Shown: positions 23,461 to 38,189, counted from the stretch's first letter. The stretch: 64,000 nucleotides of DNA from Sclerurus mexicanus (GCA_013396755.1 VWZF01002475.1:124001-188000); one strand, 5' to 3'. The notes: a model not told the origin generated them from the letters alone. Program-made: numbers and translations.

Positions 23461-26400
23461 TTGGTAGTGGGCAATAATTGTAGGTCTTTCAACAACACTC
23501 TGAAGAAACTGAACACTTCACAGTGAAACGGAGTTTGATTTGTTAAGTGCAGTGAACACTTGTTGCTGACCTTGTACGGGTTGTGTTCTTGTCTTGGTTT
23601 TTGCTGTCAGGATTGTAAAATGGGCCTTTACTCTAAAAATTGCTCAGAAATTAAAGCTAAACCGCAGATGTGACTCAGCATTTGTGCTTTTGGACTTAAG
23701 AATGTTTCCAGATCCCAAAGAGTTTGATTTGATGGTTCTGCAGTGTGAAGAATCAGTTCTTTAAGATGTGTTTTTCTTGGGCTTGTAACCAGCCTGTCAA
23801 TATGTTAAATGAGTCTGTTGAAATAGCGAAACATTTTTTGGTTCAGCTTAGCATGGGCAAGAAAATATACAGAGATTATTTTCTTCCTACTCGTGAAACT
23901 TGCAGTGCGTGGACGTGCAGTGCTGCGACAGTGTGATAATGTCTAAAGGGTACTTGCAGATAAAGACAAAAATCTTAAGGTCTATATCAATCCTACTGTA
24001 ACACTGAATAGAGCAGGAAAAGAGCAACTCCTGGGTGGTGGAGTACAACTCTGCAGCGTTGTTATGCATTAAAAAGAAGAGAAAAGGTAAAAAAAGCACA
24101 TTGCTGGATCACTTACAGTTTTAACAGTGACAGGGGACTAATGTGAGTGCATCAAAAGAAGCACTGACTTGTTTCATGATCCACAATAGCTTATAAAACT
24201 GCAGATAATTATCAGGCTTTTATGACTACAGAGCAGCATAAGTGACATAAAACAAGCATAGCTGGAGTTCAACAGGAATGCAGGAAATGTATAGAAAACA
24301 GACTTGCTGAGTGGAGTGCTTAAAAGGTACTATTAATTTGTTTGCTTGTCAATTATATTCCTAAATCTTTTGTTACTAGGAAGCCAAAGGATCATATTTT
24401 TTTGTTGGATTTACTATCCTTTCGAATTTCTCCTCATCCTTTAATTCCTGTTTATCCTGGTAATCATCTTTGAAGGCAGTGAGTTGCAGACTGAAGAGTC
24501 GTGGGCTTTGCTTGGTCCCTTGAACCACTCTTTAACAGTCTGTTGCTGTATCTCTTCTCTCACTTTGTGATATTTAGCTGTGAGAAATTACACTGCTTTC
24601 TTTGAAAATCTCCATTTTAGCAGTGCTTGATGGGAACTGCTTTTTGTCATGTGTCCAAGGAGAAAGGGGCTCAGGTGGGGTCCAAAACAGTCATATTTCT
24701 TTGGGTAATTTCACAAACCAGTAATTGAAAATTTTGGTGTGTCCCAGACAGTCTTATTTTTGTATGAATAAGATGATTTGTTACCTGCTTGTTTAGCTTA
24801 GTTGGTTAAGGCAGGAGGGTGAATACACTTGACATCATTGGGCTGAAAATATACATGATCCTTAATTTAGTAAGAGGTGTAAACCTAAGCTATGTCAACA
24901 TGCTGCTATTCAAAAGAATGTATATTTATCTTTTTCATTAAAGGATCTGTTTCCAAAGCCCACTGAAAATACTAATTTTGCCTTGAAGAGGTTTGGATTG
25001 GACCCAATATATCTGTATGCATGAGGATTGTTTTTACAAGGCAGAACTTGAGATACATGTTTCTAGCCATCTGACCACACTTAATTTGCCAATATTTGTG
25101 ATAATTTCTGTTATTTCATGTCAGACGTGGAAAGGTGACTGTACGCTCCTCTGCTTGGTTTATGGTTTGTTTTTTTGTTTGTTTGCTTGTTGTTTGGTTT
25201 TTTTTAAAGCTGGAACTGTTTTACTGAGATTTCTTAGAGCTGTGTGAGGGAGTGCACACAAGATAGAACTACTCTCTCATTATGAAACAAGGTAATTTGA
25301 AGATCTTTATTTTGCCCCTTTCTGTTTTATGCATTGGAAGGAAGCATGTCATGTATGTGCTTTCCCTGTTCTGCTAGAGGGCAAAGCATGCCTTGCTTCT
25401 GAATACAATTTGTCCTGTTAAAAATTAATTTTGATTTTTACTTGTGACTTGCCGAGTGAGAGCTCTGAACCAGAATGTGCTTATCTAAACTGTTATTTAA
25501 ACTCTGAGTAAGAAAACAAATCAGGATTTCTTTACCTTGTGCTTTGTAGATGCCTCTTTCAGGTCCTCTCAACCCTTATTAACATACAGATGACAGCTAT
25601 GAGATTTGTAGGGTAGGTCTTTTGATATTCCTTAATTCTTAAGAGGGACATGTGGCTGTAGTACAGTTTGATTTTTAACTGAAACATCTTCAGGTGTCTT
25701 AGTCCTTGAATATTTGTTGGTTGTGACGACAGAGCTGTTTGTACTTGGAGCTCCTAAACACACCATGATAAGCACCTTCAAAGGAGATTTTGAATGACTT
25801 TTACATTACAGATTCTTGACAACATGGTAGCCTGGTGGCAGTATCTGATTCAGTTTATTGTGTTGGTAGGTGCTCTTTATGAGGATGCAATTAAATAGCT
25901 AAAAAAGCTGATGGTTAATAACCCTTATTTTGCTAAGATGGAGCTGCTAAATGCATCTTACTGACACGAGCTTTGTGCGTGCTGGAAATGCTGCAACAGG
26001 ATGATTGCAGCAATGGACACTGCAAGGGCCGTGCAGCAGGTGCAGATCGGGTCTCAGCAAATGCATAAACACTCCATTTGTTTGGTTCTAAAGGCAAACA
26101 TACAAATAACTTTGTTTCTTTGCTTTCTGGAGAGTCATCTCTAGTCTGATTTCCCAGGGAACCAAGGCATGCTCAGTCACTGAATCTGCCCTTCCTTGTC
26201 TAATAACTTGTGGTCCCACAGAGTGTTTCGAGGCAATCTTTTACAAAAGATAAGGATCCTTAGGATAATTAGGTTCCTTAAGCACTGAGTTCTGCAAAAG
26301 GGTAAGTATTCAGTCAGAGGGCAGAACTGAAGGGGCTTCAGGCTCTTGGACATCAGAGAATGCCTGAGAGAAGGTGGGAAAGAAAGCACAGGACCAAGGT

Positions 26401-29400
26401 CAGGGACAATTTCAGCCTGGACTTGTATTGTGCTGTGGTGCTTTGGGTGTTAAGAGCTCTCGCAGAATTGTTACTCTGCTGTGTAGAGGAATGACCTACA
26501 ACCAGCCTGCAGCTTCAAAAGGGACATCGGGAGAGCTGAAGTGGTGGTGACCTTCTCTCTGTGCCACGGTGACATTCATACTTTGGGTGGTGAGGGAGCT
26601 TTAGGATTTTCCTTGGTTATACTATCTTAGAAGTTTTAGGAACTGCTCATTAATATAGTCATGTTTAACATGTTATGGTTGCAAACAAAGACATGAATGT
26701 ATGTACTCATTTCTCATTAATTTGTGTAATTACGTTCTATAATCTAGGTGTCTGCAAAGCAGAACGTAGTACACCCCATTTACTGTCTGCTGTAGCTAAT
26801 AAAAAATAATAGAATGAAATAAATCTTGAAACTAACTTTAATTGTAAGTATAGATTAGTTGTAAATTATCTTTGTTACGTTTATTTTTAATTCTGCAGTG
26901 TTGCAGGTTTGCAGAGCATCCCAATTAGTGTAGTTATTCAAAGTAATGATGAGTTAATTGCTGTAAATGCTGATGTTATTTCTGTGACTATTTAAATACA
27001 GTACTGAGATACTTTTCTAAAATACAGGACTAGGAGTAAATGGAAAAAGGAAATGGTGACAATAATGAGACCGATTAATTTTATAAAGATTTTTTCAGCA
27101 TTCGAAGTGATAACGTAGATAAGACAATTAAAAATACATGAAGAAAGATAACAATTAAGAATGAAATCTCAGCATCTCAGCCAATACCATGATAAACATA
27201 GACACAAACGAGGTACACCTGTATTTTTCACTATACATGAATGTATTAATTGAGAAAGGGCTCTTGATTGAGTCCATGTGAAACTGCTCTCTGTTCTTCT
27301 AACGCTGCTTTTGTCACTTGCTGAAGCCTCTCTGGCTTCGCAGCCCATCTCGTGCAGGTTGGTGGCCTCCCATGTCAGTGCTGCTTCTCTGCCACCGAGG
27401 GCAGTGAGTCTTGTCAGGTTGGTTTTTGTGAATATGTTTAAAGACTAGAAAATGCCTCCAGCTTAAAAGCGTTTTCCTTTCTGATGAACGGTAGTAAAGC
27501 CTGCAATTTTGGAGGCTGTGTAGTGTGCCTGTGAGGAATGAGCTGATCCACGAGCTCTCCTTGAGCATGCTGTAAGAGATATTAATAGCTTCCTTCAGCA
27601 GTGTCCCACTTAGAGGAACTTTGAAATGCAGTATTTCATTCTGTCCTGGTTAAATTAACCTTACATTGTCCTGTGAAATGGCATGACTACCAAGAGAAAA
27701 TTTGAAGTGTACTATGTACACTGCAGGGAGGGAAAATGGGATCCAGGATAGTATTTATGCATTAAATATTTACTTTCAGTTCAGGACTGGTTGTCTCCCA
27801 GTTGAGTACAGATTTGGTAATGGAAACTGGTGCCATGCATTTCTGTTTGGTGACCTTTTTAAATAATCAGAGAAATATTACAATTCCTGCAGTCAGTTGT
27901 TGTGACATCAGTGATAAATTGGATTTTTACCTGCAAAAGACTTTATAAAGCATCAGCAGAAAACTGTTCCTCTACTTCCTAAGGATGGTGCAGTAAGGGA
28001 AAAGCTCTTCCACTCCTTTGGGGGACTATTTAGAGCCCTTCCCTGCACCAGAAATTCACTGAGAGAATAAGGCTGAGAAAAACAATGCACAAACCTGAAA
28101 GTCATAGACATTCAGGTTCATCTGTTTGGTCCTGTTATGACAGAAATCATTACAAGTTTGATAGATTTATTTATAAAGACTTGCTTCAATATTTAAAGTA
28201 CATCCATTCCAGCATTCCTCATTTCAAGCTCGACTGTGGATCAAGATGAAAGAAAAATTAAATTGTATATTGAAGAGCTGTTAATTGAACTGCACTGCAT
28301 TTAGCAAGGGAGCATCAGCTTCAGGCAGTCAATACTACAGAGAATTTTTAATGCACTGTATCACTAGATTGTCAGTTTGTATTGGAGAATGCAAACAGAC
28401 TGCTTGGACTGATGATAAAGCCCTGGAAACTTTTAAGTTGTTGAGTGGAGAAAATGTTATTTTGCTTTGATAAGTTGTGACAAAATTGTTGATGCAACCA
28501 GGAACAACGTTTTTCTAGATGAACATTATTTGAATATCAAATTTTGATTGCTGTGTATTCATTCCTTAAATGGGTAAAGGTTGTGTACTGATGTTTTTAA
28601 AAAATGAGAGCAAAACAAGTTCCACAGAATTCTTTAACTTGTACAAATGTTACTTTACAATTTGAGCAACTCTGAAAGTCTCATTTAAAAATATTAGTTC
28701 TCTCTAGATATAATTCTAAAAAATAGCATATCAAAAAGCTTTAGAAATGCTTTAGAAAAATGTTATCTCTCTTTCCTAAGGCAGTGTTAATTTCTTTTGT
28801 AGTTAATCTTTTGCGCTGGAATTTAGTACACTTATAGTTAAAGATTCTTTTTAACAGCTAAATTATTTAAGCATGTCTTTTGGGGTAACGCGGTCTGTTT
28901 GGTGTTAAGTATGAAATACTTTTTATTTCATTTCTTCACTGATAAAAATGAAATAACTAGAGGCATTTGTAGAACCAGAACAGATTTAGGACTATGGTGT
29001 TAGATTAAAGATGTACTGTTCCAAGACATAGCTTGTTACAGCTGTCATACTGCAGGAGAAAATTCTTCCTTTTGGTGGTCCTTACAGGATTTAAAGTCCA
29101 CTGCAGAGAAACAAAGGCGAGTCTGAAACTTGTTCATCATTTTTAGCTGTCAGTCTGTGGATTTTTCCATGAATGTGGTGTCTCAAGTAAGTGGTAAACT
29201 TAAAAATGCCATACAGTGCTGGTGCGTTGTCTTCCCCTGGAGCAGGAAGGTCATTCGTAGAGGTTGGTTTAGCCTCGTTCATCTTGGTACCTCTGTGACA
29301 TCTAAGGAGGCTGGGAGTGGCTTTTTTGTTTTGGCTCACACTCAAACACTACATAGTAGAACAGAGTTTCATTCCAGTGGTAGAGAGGAAGAGTCTTCAC

Positions 29401-30119
29401 TAGTGTGGAAAAGGGGTGGCTTCAAAAGCCCTAATTTCCCCGTGATACTGAAGTCTCACCAAGCTGGTAAAAGTCTTGTAACTCCAAAAACAAAACAAAG
29501 AGCAAAAATCCACTGTGTGTAAGTATACCTGCCTTTGCTTCATTAATCTGGGGTTCTCCAGCCAAACTTTCTGCAGAGCTGGCAGCCGTGTAGGGAGGGG
29601 AAAGGTTTTCCAACAGATTTCATCCTGGAGCTGCTCGCCCTGGTGGGCTGATGGTGCTGAAATCAGTGTGGGTGTTACTTGTGGACTGTCCAACTTAATG
29701 TGGCATTTTTCAAGTTGTTCTAGTGGTTTCCCCTTACAAAAGCCTTGGAATGTTTCTTACCATGTGAAGAAAATTGCAAGAAGGGAGGTACTACATTTCA
29801 AAAAGTCAGGGTCTAGATCCGAGGGGTATATTTGATTTAAGGATTATCCCGTAAATATTTGAGCTTTGACTTGTGTGCTACTAACTTTATTTTTCTGAAA
29901 TACTACACTTAAAAGCTGTGTAAGAAAACTCTACTTCAAGTTAGAAGCTATAGTTTCAATATCCAAAATGATTCATGTGATTTGACTAAAACTCATGTTC
30001 TGTATGAATATTATTTTGAATATTTGCTTGAAAAAGTAACATTTAACAACATACTCAGTGATTTTGCTGCACTTGTCTGTGTGAGGTGGATAGCATGAAT
30101 ACATGCAGTGATGTTCAAG
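23461..30119. other. Intron 5 stretch without further recognisable elements
   Basis: Apart from the G/T tract near 25.2 kb, this is unique A+T-rich sequence. The part at about 26640-27250 is especially rich in TAAT/ATTA cores with a few CpGs (GCATTCGAAGTG, ATAACGTAGATAAG), weakly suggestive of regulatory sequence. The open frame of 130 codons at 29130-29522 (+) has no recognisable domain. Confidence 0.6.
25157..25205. repeat. G/T-only low-complexity tract with (GTTT)n-like units
   Basis: About 49 bases of almost only T and G, including GTTTGTTTG, broken by single A and C bases. The texture is of a decayed GTTT microsatellite. Confidence 0.8.
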
Positions 30120-30350
30120 AACCCTTCACATGACAGCTTGACAATCAGAGTAATTAGGAGAATTGTCCGAATCTCTGGTAAACGCCGTAAATCAGAGATC
30201 AGCTGGAAATCACGCAGAAATAAACTGAAGTTGTTTTTGTGTGGGTAAATGCTGTGTCTTCTGTGCCGTGTGCAGTTGGCTGATTCTGAGAACCGTTGTA
30301 GCAGATTTAATGTGGGGTACGTGGGTAAATCCATTAACGTCGTTGAAAAT
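30120..30350. promoter_or_regulatory. Candidate conserved non-coding element (intron 5)
   Basis: The block has retained CpGs in an A+T-rich setting (GTCCGAATC, AAACGCCGTAAATC, ATCACGCAG, GTGCCGTGTG, AACCGTTG, GTACGTGG, TTAACGTCGTTG). It also has homeodomain and forkhead-like cores (AGTAATTAGG, GGTAAACG). A 107-codon minus-strand frame (30011-30334) has no recognisable domain. Confidence 0.28.
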
Positions 30351-30499
30351 TAAAAAAAAATACAGTTGAAGTGACCAGCAATGTCAGGTCTCCACAATGT
30401 GTTCAGTTTTATTGTTGGAAGAATGGAAACTTTCTTTCTGTGAAGAAGAGCTAAGTTCTGTGGCTTCCTGTGACTCCCAAGGTAGTTAAAGTTTAAGTG

Positions 30500-30900
30500 T
30501 TAATAGGCTTCAAGAAGATGTGCATGCGTGATTTATTTTTTTTATTAGACTACCAGTTAATTTGTGCAAACTCCTCATCTCCAGGCAATCTGATTAAAAA
30601 AATTGTGCATTTCCTGTTTCTTTATGCACTGTGTAGCTGCACGAGGCAGTATCTTTAAAATGTAAAAAAGCATACAAAATGCACAGTCTGATAACAACAA
30701 CAAATCTAATCTAAAGTGACAACTGGGAGACTTTCCCAGACGTTTTTCTCTTTAATGTAACATGACTTTAAATTGATGCAGCCCCACAGTGATTGAAAAA
30801 CTCTCAGAGCTTGTCTCCCATGATTACATTTCTGATCTGTACAACTTAATTTTTTAACTCGCTGAATCTCACTTTTGCGAATGAGCAGTTTGTCTGTTTT
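30500..30900. promoter_or_regulatory. Candidate conserved non-coding element (intron 5)
   Basis: This is dense, low-redundancy sequence with GTGCATGCGTG near 30520, CCAGTTAATTTGTGCAAAC near 30552, TCTGATTAAAA near 30588 and CCATGATTACATTTC near 30819. The texture resembles vertebrate developmental enhancers. There is no repeat match and no coding signal. Confidence 0.25.
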
Positions 30901-31867
30901 AAGAGGGTGAGTTCCATGGATGCAGAAGCAATGGAACTGTAATGCTGTGGAAAGTAATGTTCCTGTCGTGCTCCTGGTCAGCAGCGTGGACCTGTTCCTT
31001 CTCCCGAGCCAGAAGTCCCCTGGAGGGGAAGCACTGTACTGAGTGCTGGGTTGTGCTTCTCTGGTGAATTTAGGGTTAAATTAACAGAACTAAGAGTAGC
31101 CAAACTAGAGAGAACTTCCCCCCCTCTTAAAATACCTTTGTTAATGCACTTTAAATCTGCTTGAGGTTCTTTATATCTTTATAATTTTTCCCCTTTTTTG
31201 AGTTTTATTGAGATAGGATTTCTGTTCTGTGCTGCCTTAAGCAAGCCTAGAACCCTGTTAGGGTTCCTGAGATGCTTTATTGTGAAACAAATCATTTCAG
31301 ATTTAATAATGAACTGAAACAGTATTTGTCCCTGATTGATATTTTAGAGAGAGAAGATACGAAGGATAAAATTACAATATTCTTTATTGTTATTCTGTGC
31401 TTGTATCTGGAGCTGTGACTATAGATTGACATTCGGATTTCTCATTATAATTTAGGTAACTGATTGTAAATTTTAAGTTAACAGATCCGCTTGCCAAGTG
31501 GGAAAGAAGGACAGTTCCTATACTTTCCTATGTGTTCCTCCCCCTGGTTACTCCAAGTCTCAGCCTCTGGGCCAGTGGGACAGCACAGTGCAAGGGAAGT
31601 AGCAGGGCTGTCTCACCCCAGGCGGGAGGGGAGCGAGGCACTCCCAGTTAGGACCGTGGGCAAGGAGTAGTGTCTGGAGCTGAATGTGAAAGACATTAGA
31701 AGGTCACAACATTTGACTCTGGCCACAGGTTTTGTTTTGAATATAGTTGGAAACCCAAGAATTGGTTTGTAACTTTCATAACTTGTTGGAAATTGTATTT
31801 TTTGATAGCCCTTGTTTTATCCTTGCTTTCTCTTGGTATTTTTCTAGTACGGAGGCACATAAATTTT

Positions 31868-31890
31868 CATTTACCTTTCCATTTACCTTT
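31868..31890. repeat. Tandem duplication, 12-base unit x 2
   Basis: CATTTACCTTTC is followed immediately by CATTTACCTTT. Confidence 0.95.
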
Positions 31891-33653
31891 AAAAATGTAT
31901 AAAGTCTGAAGAATGATATATGTAAAGCAATACTTTATAATACTTATAACTGCTTCTGGGCCTGCCTTCTAGATCTATGTGCAGGAAAAGTGGCCATGTG
32001 TAAGAAGTATCCTGTGGTCAGTTTTGTAATACAAATTCTAAAAATCTGTTATTTATTTCTTTATTGCTTCTCTCGGAAGCAGAAAATGATGCCCATGGGT
32101 AGATGCAGTGGTTGGTTGATATCAGTTGGAAATAAAAAGAAATAAAAGCCTTTGAAATGTAGTAGCTGTGTTTTATACCAGTGATGCATCATACTGTGTT
32201 GTGCTTATGAGATTGTGCCTGACTTATGCCATGGCAGAGCGATTGGAGTTTCAGGAGACTGTGGATTTAATCCATAAAGTGCTGGACAATATGCAGGGCA
32301 GGTAACAGGCACAACAGGTAATATTTTTGAAGGAGAAAGCAGTGAGGTGAATGTTGTAGTCCTTAGGAACATTTCAGCTGCCTTGATTAAAGCTCTGGAG
32401 GTGCTGGAGGGAAAAAATGGAATAACGATGCTATTGGAATGTCAAATTTTTGGAACAGTGCAGTAGAACATAAACTGGATAAAAACAGATTAACAGTTTA
32501 AGATATATAATAGTAACTTTTCCTAAGTTCTAGTAAGCAAGCATTTTATTGGAAACTTTCATTGCTGCAACAAAAACCATACTGCTTTGTGATCTACATC
32601 TTGGTACTTATCTGATGTTGATGCTCGTTTCAATTTTGATTTCAAATCCTTTCGCTGGTTTAGTTTGTACAACCTACTTATCAGAGTATTATTTTGCAGC
32701 ACATCTCAATTTAATTAGCAGCTCAGAGCCATCAGGATAGTGGTTATCTTGCCAAAATGATCAAGTCATTGGCCAAAATAAACATGAATCTAGAGACTTC
32801 CTGATGAATGCCTGGAAATTTTAGCCATGCAGACATATCAGAGTGCACATTTGTATTATAAACTAGTCAGGCTGTTTCATCTGTTTAGTTGCATAAACCC
32901 AGTGTTTATAAGTCTTAAGAAATTGGTTACCAAAAAAATCAAATTTTGTTTTTAAGAATGTGGCAAAATCTTCACCGTCTGGAGAATGGTTTTTCAGGAT
33001 CACTTTATTTTTTTTTAAAGAGAAAGTAAATATGTTCCATTGCTTTTAATTTGTTTGAGCAATTAAGCAATTCAGTATTTCATTGACTTTTTTTTCCCCC
33101 TCTGCGGCTTCTGCTTTATTTAAGCATGACGTGCTCTCTTCATATTGCCAGTTTGTTAAAGGTCCGTTCTGGTGTAGAAGAAGCTGGGGAATGAACTTGG
33201 AATTTCAAGTGGTTCAGCCGTGTCCTTGGTGTCTGATTCAGATCATGTCCAGTTGAGTTACTCAGTCACTGGGTTGCACTCAGGAAGTCCCGGGTGGAGT
33301 TGGAAGGGTTTGCGTTTTGAGACCTAACCTAACCCATCTATACCAAGGTGACTGTGGGTTTATCTGGATTTGCCCTCCAGGGTATTTTTAATTAGATATA
33401 AAGGAATGAATACATTACTTTAAATTATTTTGATGAAAGAATTCTTGCACTGTCATTAACAATGAGTTAAATGAGCTAAAACTTCCCTCTAGTTCCTATC
33501 TTTTGATGAGGAAACAAAGCAGTTCTTTGCATGATTAAGATTTCTGGTATCACGCCTGAAATGAGAAGCCATAATATATGCTTTATAATTTGTGTAGGGT
33601 TTTTTTAACTCCTGCATGACCACTCTCCTTTTTGTGCCTATTTTTACAGCTGG

Positions 33654-33679
33654 TTTTATGTTTTCCTTTTATGTTTTCC
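33654..33679. repeat. Tandem duplication, 13-base unit x 2
   Basis: TTTTATGTTTTCC is repeated exactly. The following TTTGATTTCAG makes the tract acceptor-like, but no exon follows. Confidence 0.95.
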
Positions 33680-34093
33680 TTTGATTTCAGACTCTGACAT
33701 CGTAAGTTTATTATTTATTTTTATGTTTTTATTTTTCCTTTATTGCTAAGGAGGTTGTTTGATTCCTTAGGCACCTCAAAGAGAGTTGGCCTCGAGAATT
33801 CCCAAGGCACTTTAGAAACTTCAGATCTGGTTGGTTTTAGACCCAATAGACTGAATATGAATTTTTGATAGCTGGTAGTGATTAAACGTGAGCAAAGTGT
33901 GTGAGAACATGAGGAAAACCTCAGGGCAACAAGCTAATCCCTTCAGTCATTTGAAGTGTGCCAGAAAGCTGATCTCCAGTAGCAGTTTTATAGTATGTTA
34001 CTAAGTATAGCAGCAGTTTGAACAACAAATACAGAGAGCAGTTAGAGAAACAATGGAGGTTATTTACTCTTGGAGAAAGATGATTATTCCAGT

Positions 34094-34105
34094 AAAAAAA
34101 AAAAA
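34094..34105. repeat. A12 homopolymer
   Basis: Twelve consecutive A after CCAGT, with no retroposed body recognisable upstream. Confidence 0.93.
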
Positions 34106-36606
34106 AGATTAAATTTTATTCTTGATAAGAGCTCTTGGCTGCATCTCAGAATATATTATTGTGTAACAGCTCGGTTTGGGTTGCAGACTTCTTCAGTATT
34201 TCTAGTTGTTCTTGTTACATACCTCCTCACAGAATTTATGCAAAAAAAGCTGCCCATGCCAAGAGTCAGCTGCCAAAAATATTATCAGATAGTCTTTAGT
34301 ATCCTGAGACCCTTTAAAGCAAGGTGTAATCATTTGCCTTATGGATTTTGATTCATCTCAATTCTAACCCCTGCTTTGCAACCATGAAAAATCATTAAAT
34401 ATTGCAAGAGTCAGAGTTTTCTCAGAAAAGTTGCAGATGCATTATTACATCCATCGTTTTTGTGAATGAGAATTGGCTCCTGTATCTTGGAGCACTGGAG
34501 CCACTGTGCATCATTTGGGATGGCCGCTTTGGAACGTGTAGAGCAGAACAACTGAGGTGCAATATCTGGGAGCAGTGGGTTGTTGATGTGGGATGTTTTC
34601 CTGTTGGCTTTAATTCAATCTCGAGCACAATAAAAACCAGCATAATTGGCTTGAACTGCAGGTCTGAAGATGGCAGGTTATTTAAAATATTGGGTAACAC
34701 AAACTGTAACAGTAATACCTTAAGAGTAGCAAAGGTGCATATTCTGCTAAATAAACTTCAGTAATTACTTTAGGGGGTTTTCCTCTGCAACATTGTAATT
34801 TTTCTAGTTTATATTCTTCACAGACTGCTGACCACAGTGACAGTTCTGCTGTTGTTGTATAAAATAACTCACACATGTGTGCACCTGGTCTTCATTACTG
34901 TTACATTGCATATATGGTAATGGCAGAGTGGGAAATCTCCTTTTCTGATTTCTGCTGAGGACGCCTTGTTTCAGGTACAGCACTTTACAAATACATTGTT
35001 CATTAAGTGTCAGCATCCATTAAGCAGCACTAACAGGCCAAAGGACTGTACAAAAGATTCGCATAATTTTCATGACAAGAAAATATTTATTATAAAAGGC
35101 TAAAAAAACCCCAACAACCCTGCTTTGACTTTTTTGAACTGTCAACATTGTGAATGTTCTTGTTTTACCTTACTAAGGCAAATATATTTGTAATAACGAA
35201 GCATAAATATGCAAAAATACCTTTGAAAAATAGTATCCACCTGTATAAGGGACTGACTAAACAGAACAGGAACACTGAGAACCCTACTTCTAAAAAGTTA
35301 GCCTTGAAAGTATAATTAGAGGTATGGTGATTAAAATCTATCTTTGGCTTAGTTCACTGGCGTATTTTAGTATGCTATGGCTAATTTGACCCACTGTGTT
35401 TTAGAAAATCTTTATTCTCATTGATTTTCAGTTTTCTTGCAAAGATTTCTGCTGGAAATGTGTGACCCTGAGAAGTTACTTCCAAACCTACAAGTCGCAC
35501 ATTGGACTGCCGAGCAAAAGAGCAGTGGGGAGGTTGCCTGGCTGGCTGGAGGCAGGGAGATGTGGGGATGACTGGAATGTCGGGATCCATAGGGATCTCT
35601 GTCAAACACCACCTCTTCCAGAGGGGATCCGTGACTGCAGCACCAGGAGCTGCCAGGGCTTGGACTGTAGTGTCTCGTTTGTTCTCTCTTCCATGCGGGG
35701 GAAAGGAGACGTGCTCCAGCCAGGATTTGTGTCACCACGAGATGTCACTCTTTTGTTAGGAAAAAGTCTATCCAGAGGCATGAATATCTGGAAAATAAAT
35801 TATGTAGCCCTAAAGGGTGAAAATATAGCAATTTAAGGAAGAAAATTCTTTAATGCCTTCAGTTGGATAAAGTGCTATTTAAATAGACACAATGTACACA
35901 CATTGACATCGCTGTTTCCAGGTTTGTTATGTTCTAGTTCTTGCTCTGGAAGCACTGAAATAGGATTTAATTTGTTTATGGGTCAGCAAATATTTGGGCT
36001 TGGAACACGGCAGGTGAGGTGGATAAGTCTTTGTTGTAATCTTATTTACAAAATTAGAGGATCCTTAAATATGTGTGTCCTGTAGCCTCGTGGAGAGTGC
36101 GGAACCACCCAAAGGCGGTCAGTGACACTCCCTGCTGCCGTGGAGCAAGAGTGACATCCTGTGGGAGAGGTTTAAATGGAGACAAACAGAACCTTGGTCA
36201 TCCGGGATTCTATTTTGATTTGTCCGTGTCACTTATTTTATATTTTGGAGCCAGTGTCTCAAAAGTAAATGAGTATCCATTGTGAACTGTTATTAGAGCA
36301 TCAGAGCTTTCTGTTCGTTAATTTACACTATTTTGGGGTATTGAATTATAGGTTTGCATTACAGGAGGGGTCATGTTTTACTTTGATCAGAACAAAAAAA
36401 ATTTAGGAATATTAATACGTTTTTATGATCATATGGTTTCCCAGTGTGCTAGGACATGTTACATGTGTATTTTCCTCTAAAATTAAAGCTAACACTTAGG
36501 TTTTACTCATCTTTAAATGGGATCCAAGTCATTAATTTAAATTCTTTTTAAAATCGCTGTTTAAATCAAAAGTCATGAGAAAAATATTTCCTATTTACAA
36601 ATAAAG

Positions 36607-36626
36607 TATGATTAAATATGATTAAA
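36607..36626. repeat. Tandem duplication, 10-base unit x 2
   Basis: TATGATTAAA is repeated exactly. Confidence 0.95.
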
Positions 36627-38169
36627 ATGTGGGCTCTTAAGCACCTCGGAATCTGTTTCTGATAACAGAAGTAGTGCCAGAGATTGTTATTTCAAGCTAG
36701 ATATAGAATTATATACTTGTATAACAAGATAGCAGCAGAAATTAAAGGAACTGGAATGATGTTATTGAAATGATGAGACTTTGGCTGCTGCATAATCCAG
36801 GTGCTTTTCATTTTTTCCCCTTAATCTTTATTAGCCTTTTTTTTAAAGCATGGATTGAAAGGCTATCTGATAGTTTGAAAGTGAGAAGTATTTACACCTT
36901 GTATTGTAATTCACTGTACGTCTTGCAAGGAGAAATAGAAAGCTCATATTTCTGTACGTTTTTTCCCGGTTTTAAAAATATAGATGGATAAAATTGCAGC
37001 GCTATCCCCATGTGAAAGGATTATTTGCACATCTGTCTAAGGTTAGTACCTCCTGTGTGGTTATCAGCATCCTTCCCTGTGCTTGCTGAAAAAGGGCCAG
37101 ATGATGAGTGGTGCCTTGCAAGATTAACTTTGTATTGGTAGTCATTAAACAGTGGGAATTTTTACAAACTGGCAGTTTGGGATGCAGGAAAAAAAGGAGG
37201 AAAAAAAAATGAGAAGGAGTGTTATAATAGTTGGTTGCACAGAGAGCATCTAGAATAGATTTGGGCTGCTGGCAACAAGTGTGAATGAACAGTTGGTGAA
37301 CAGACACATAATAAATAGCTGTCGGGAGGTAAACTGACACCTCGGAGGTCCAACAGGATTTGCAAAAAAGTTAGAGATATCACTCTTTTTTTTTTGTAAA
37401 GCAAGTTTAATTGCTACTAAAATAATTACTGAAGGAAGGTACCCTTTATGTTTTAAGTGAGGAACACGTGAACACCCCTAGTCTGTGTGTCCTTCCTGAC
37501 ACTTTGCGGTGACGCTCACAAAGCTAATTTGAAACAAATCTGCTCAATGTAGTTTTAGCCATTTTTCTAGGGCAGTTTAAACGTGTCATTAACTTCAAAG
37601 AGGTGAGGGGAGGATTCTTTGCACATGCATGTGAAGGACTGTAAAAGTGATTGGCAAGCTGAGATTAAATTTTGAATATTTTTGTGTAATCACTGTTAAT
37701 TTGGTTTTGCAAACCTATTGCTGGCAGATATCTGTGGGAACCAGATGGCTCAGTTGTGTTGACTGGAAGCAGATTTTCAGATGCTTTTTACAGAAGCTCT
37801 CCATAATTGATTTGCTGGCAGATTAAGAGTTACTCATGAGATGTATTTTGTTTTGCTCTTCTGTTAAAAAAAGTGGACCGTGTTGTGCAGCTGCACTTAA
37901 ATTTTTGAACCTGCAAATAACATCAGTTGTGGTGAGGATTTCTTTGTGAGTATAACGATATTCAAGAAAGGTTTGAAAATTGGGGATGAGTAGCAGTAAT
38001 GACTCAAATCCTAAAGCTTCTGCTCACATTTATGAAATGTTTTTACGAAATTTTCGATTCCAGTTGATAGAATTTCACTCTCTGAAGACTTAAACTATTT
38101 TACCTGAATGAACGTGATCATTTTCATTGTGCAACTCTGATCTCGTGCCTTTTGTTGCCGTTCTGGGTT

Positions 38170-38189
38170 ATTTCATCAGATTTCATCAG
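38170..38189. repeat. Tandem duplication, 10-base unit x 2
   Basis: ATTTCATCAG is repeated exactly. Confidence 0.95.

Noticed and set aside
28098..28125. Possible CR1 tail (AGTCATAGACATTCAGGTT)
   Set aside because: Too short and the flanks do not match CR1.
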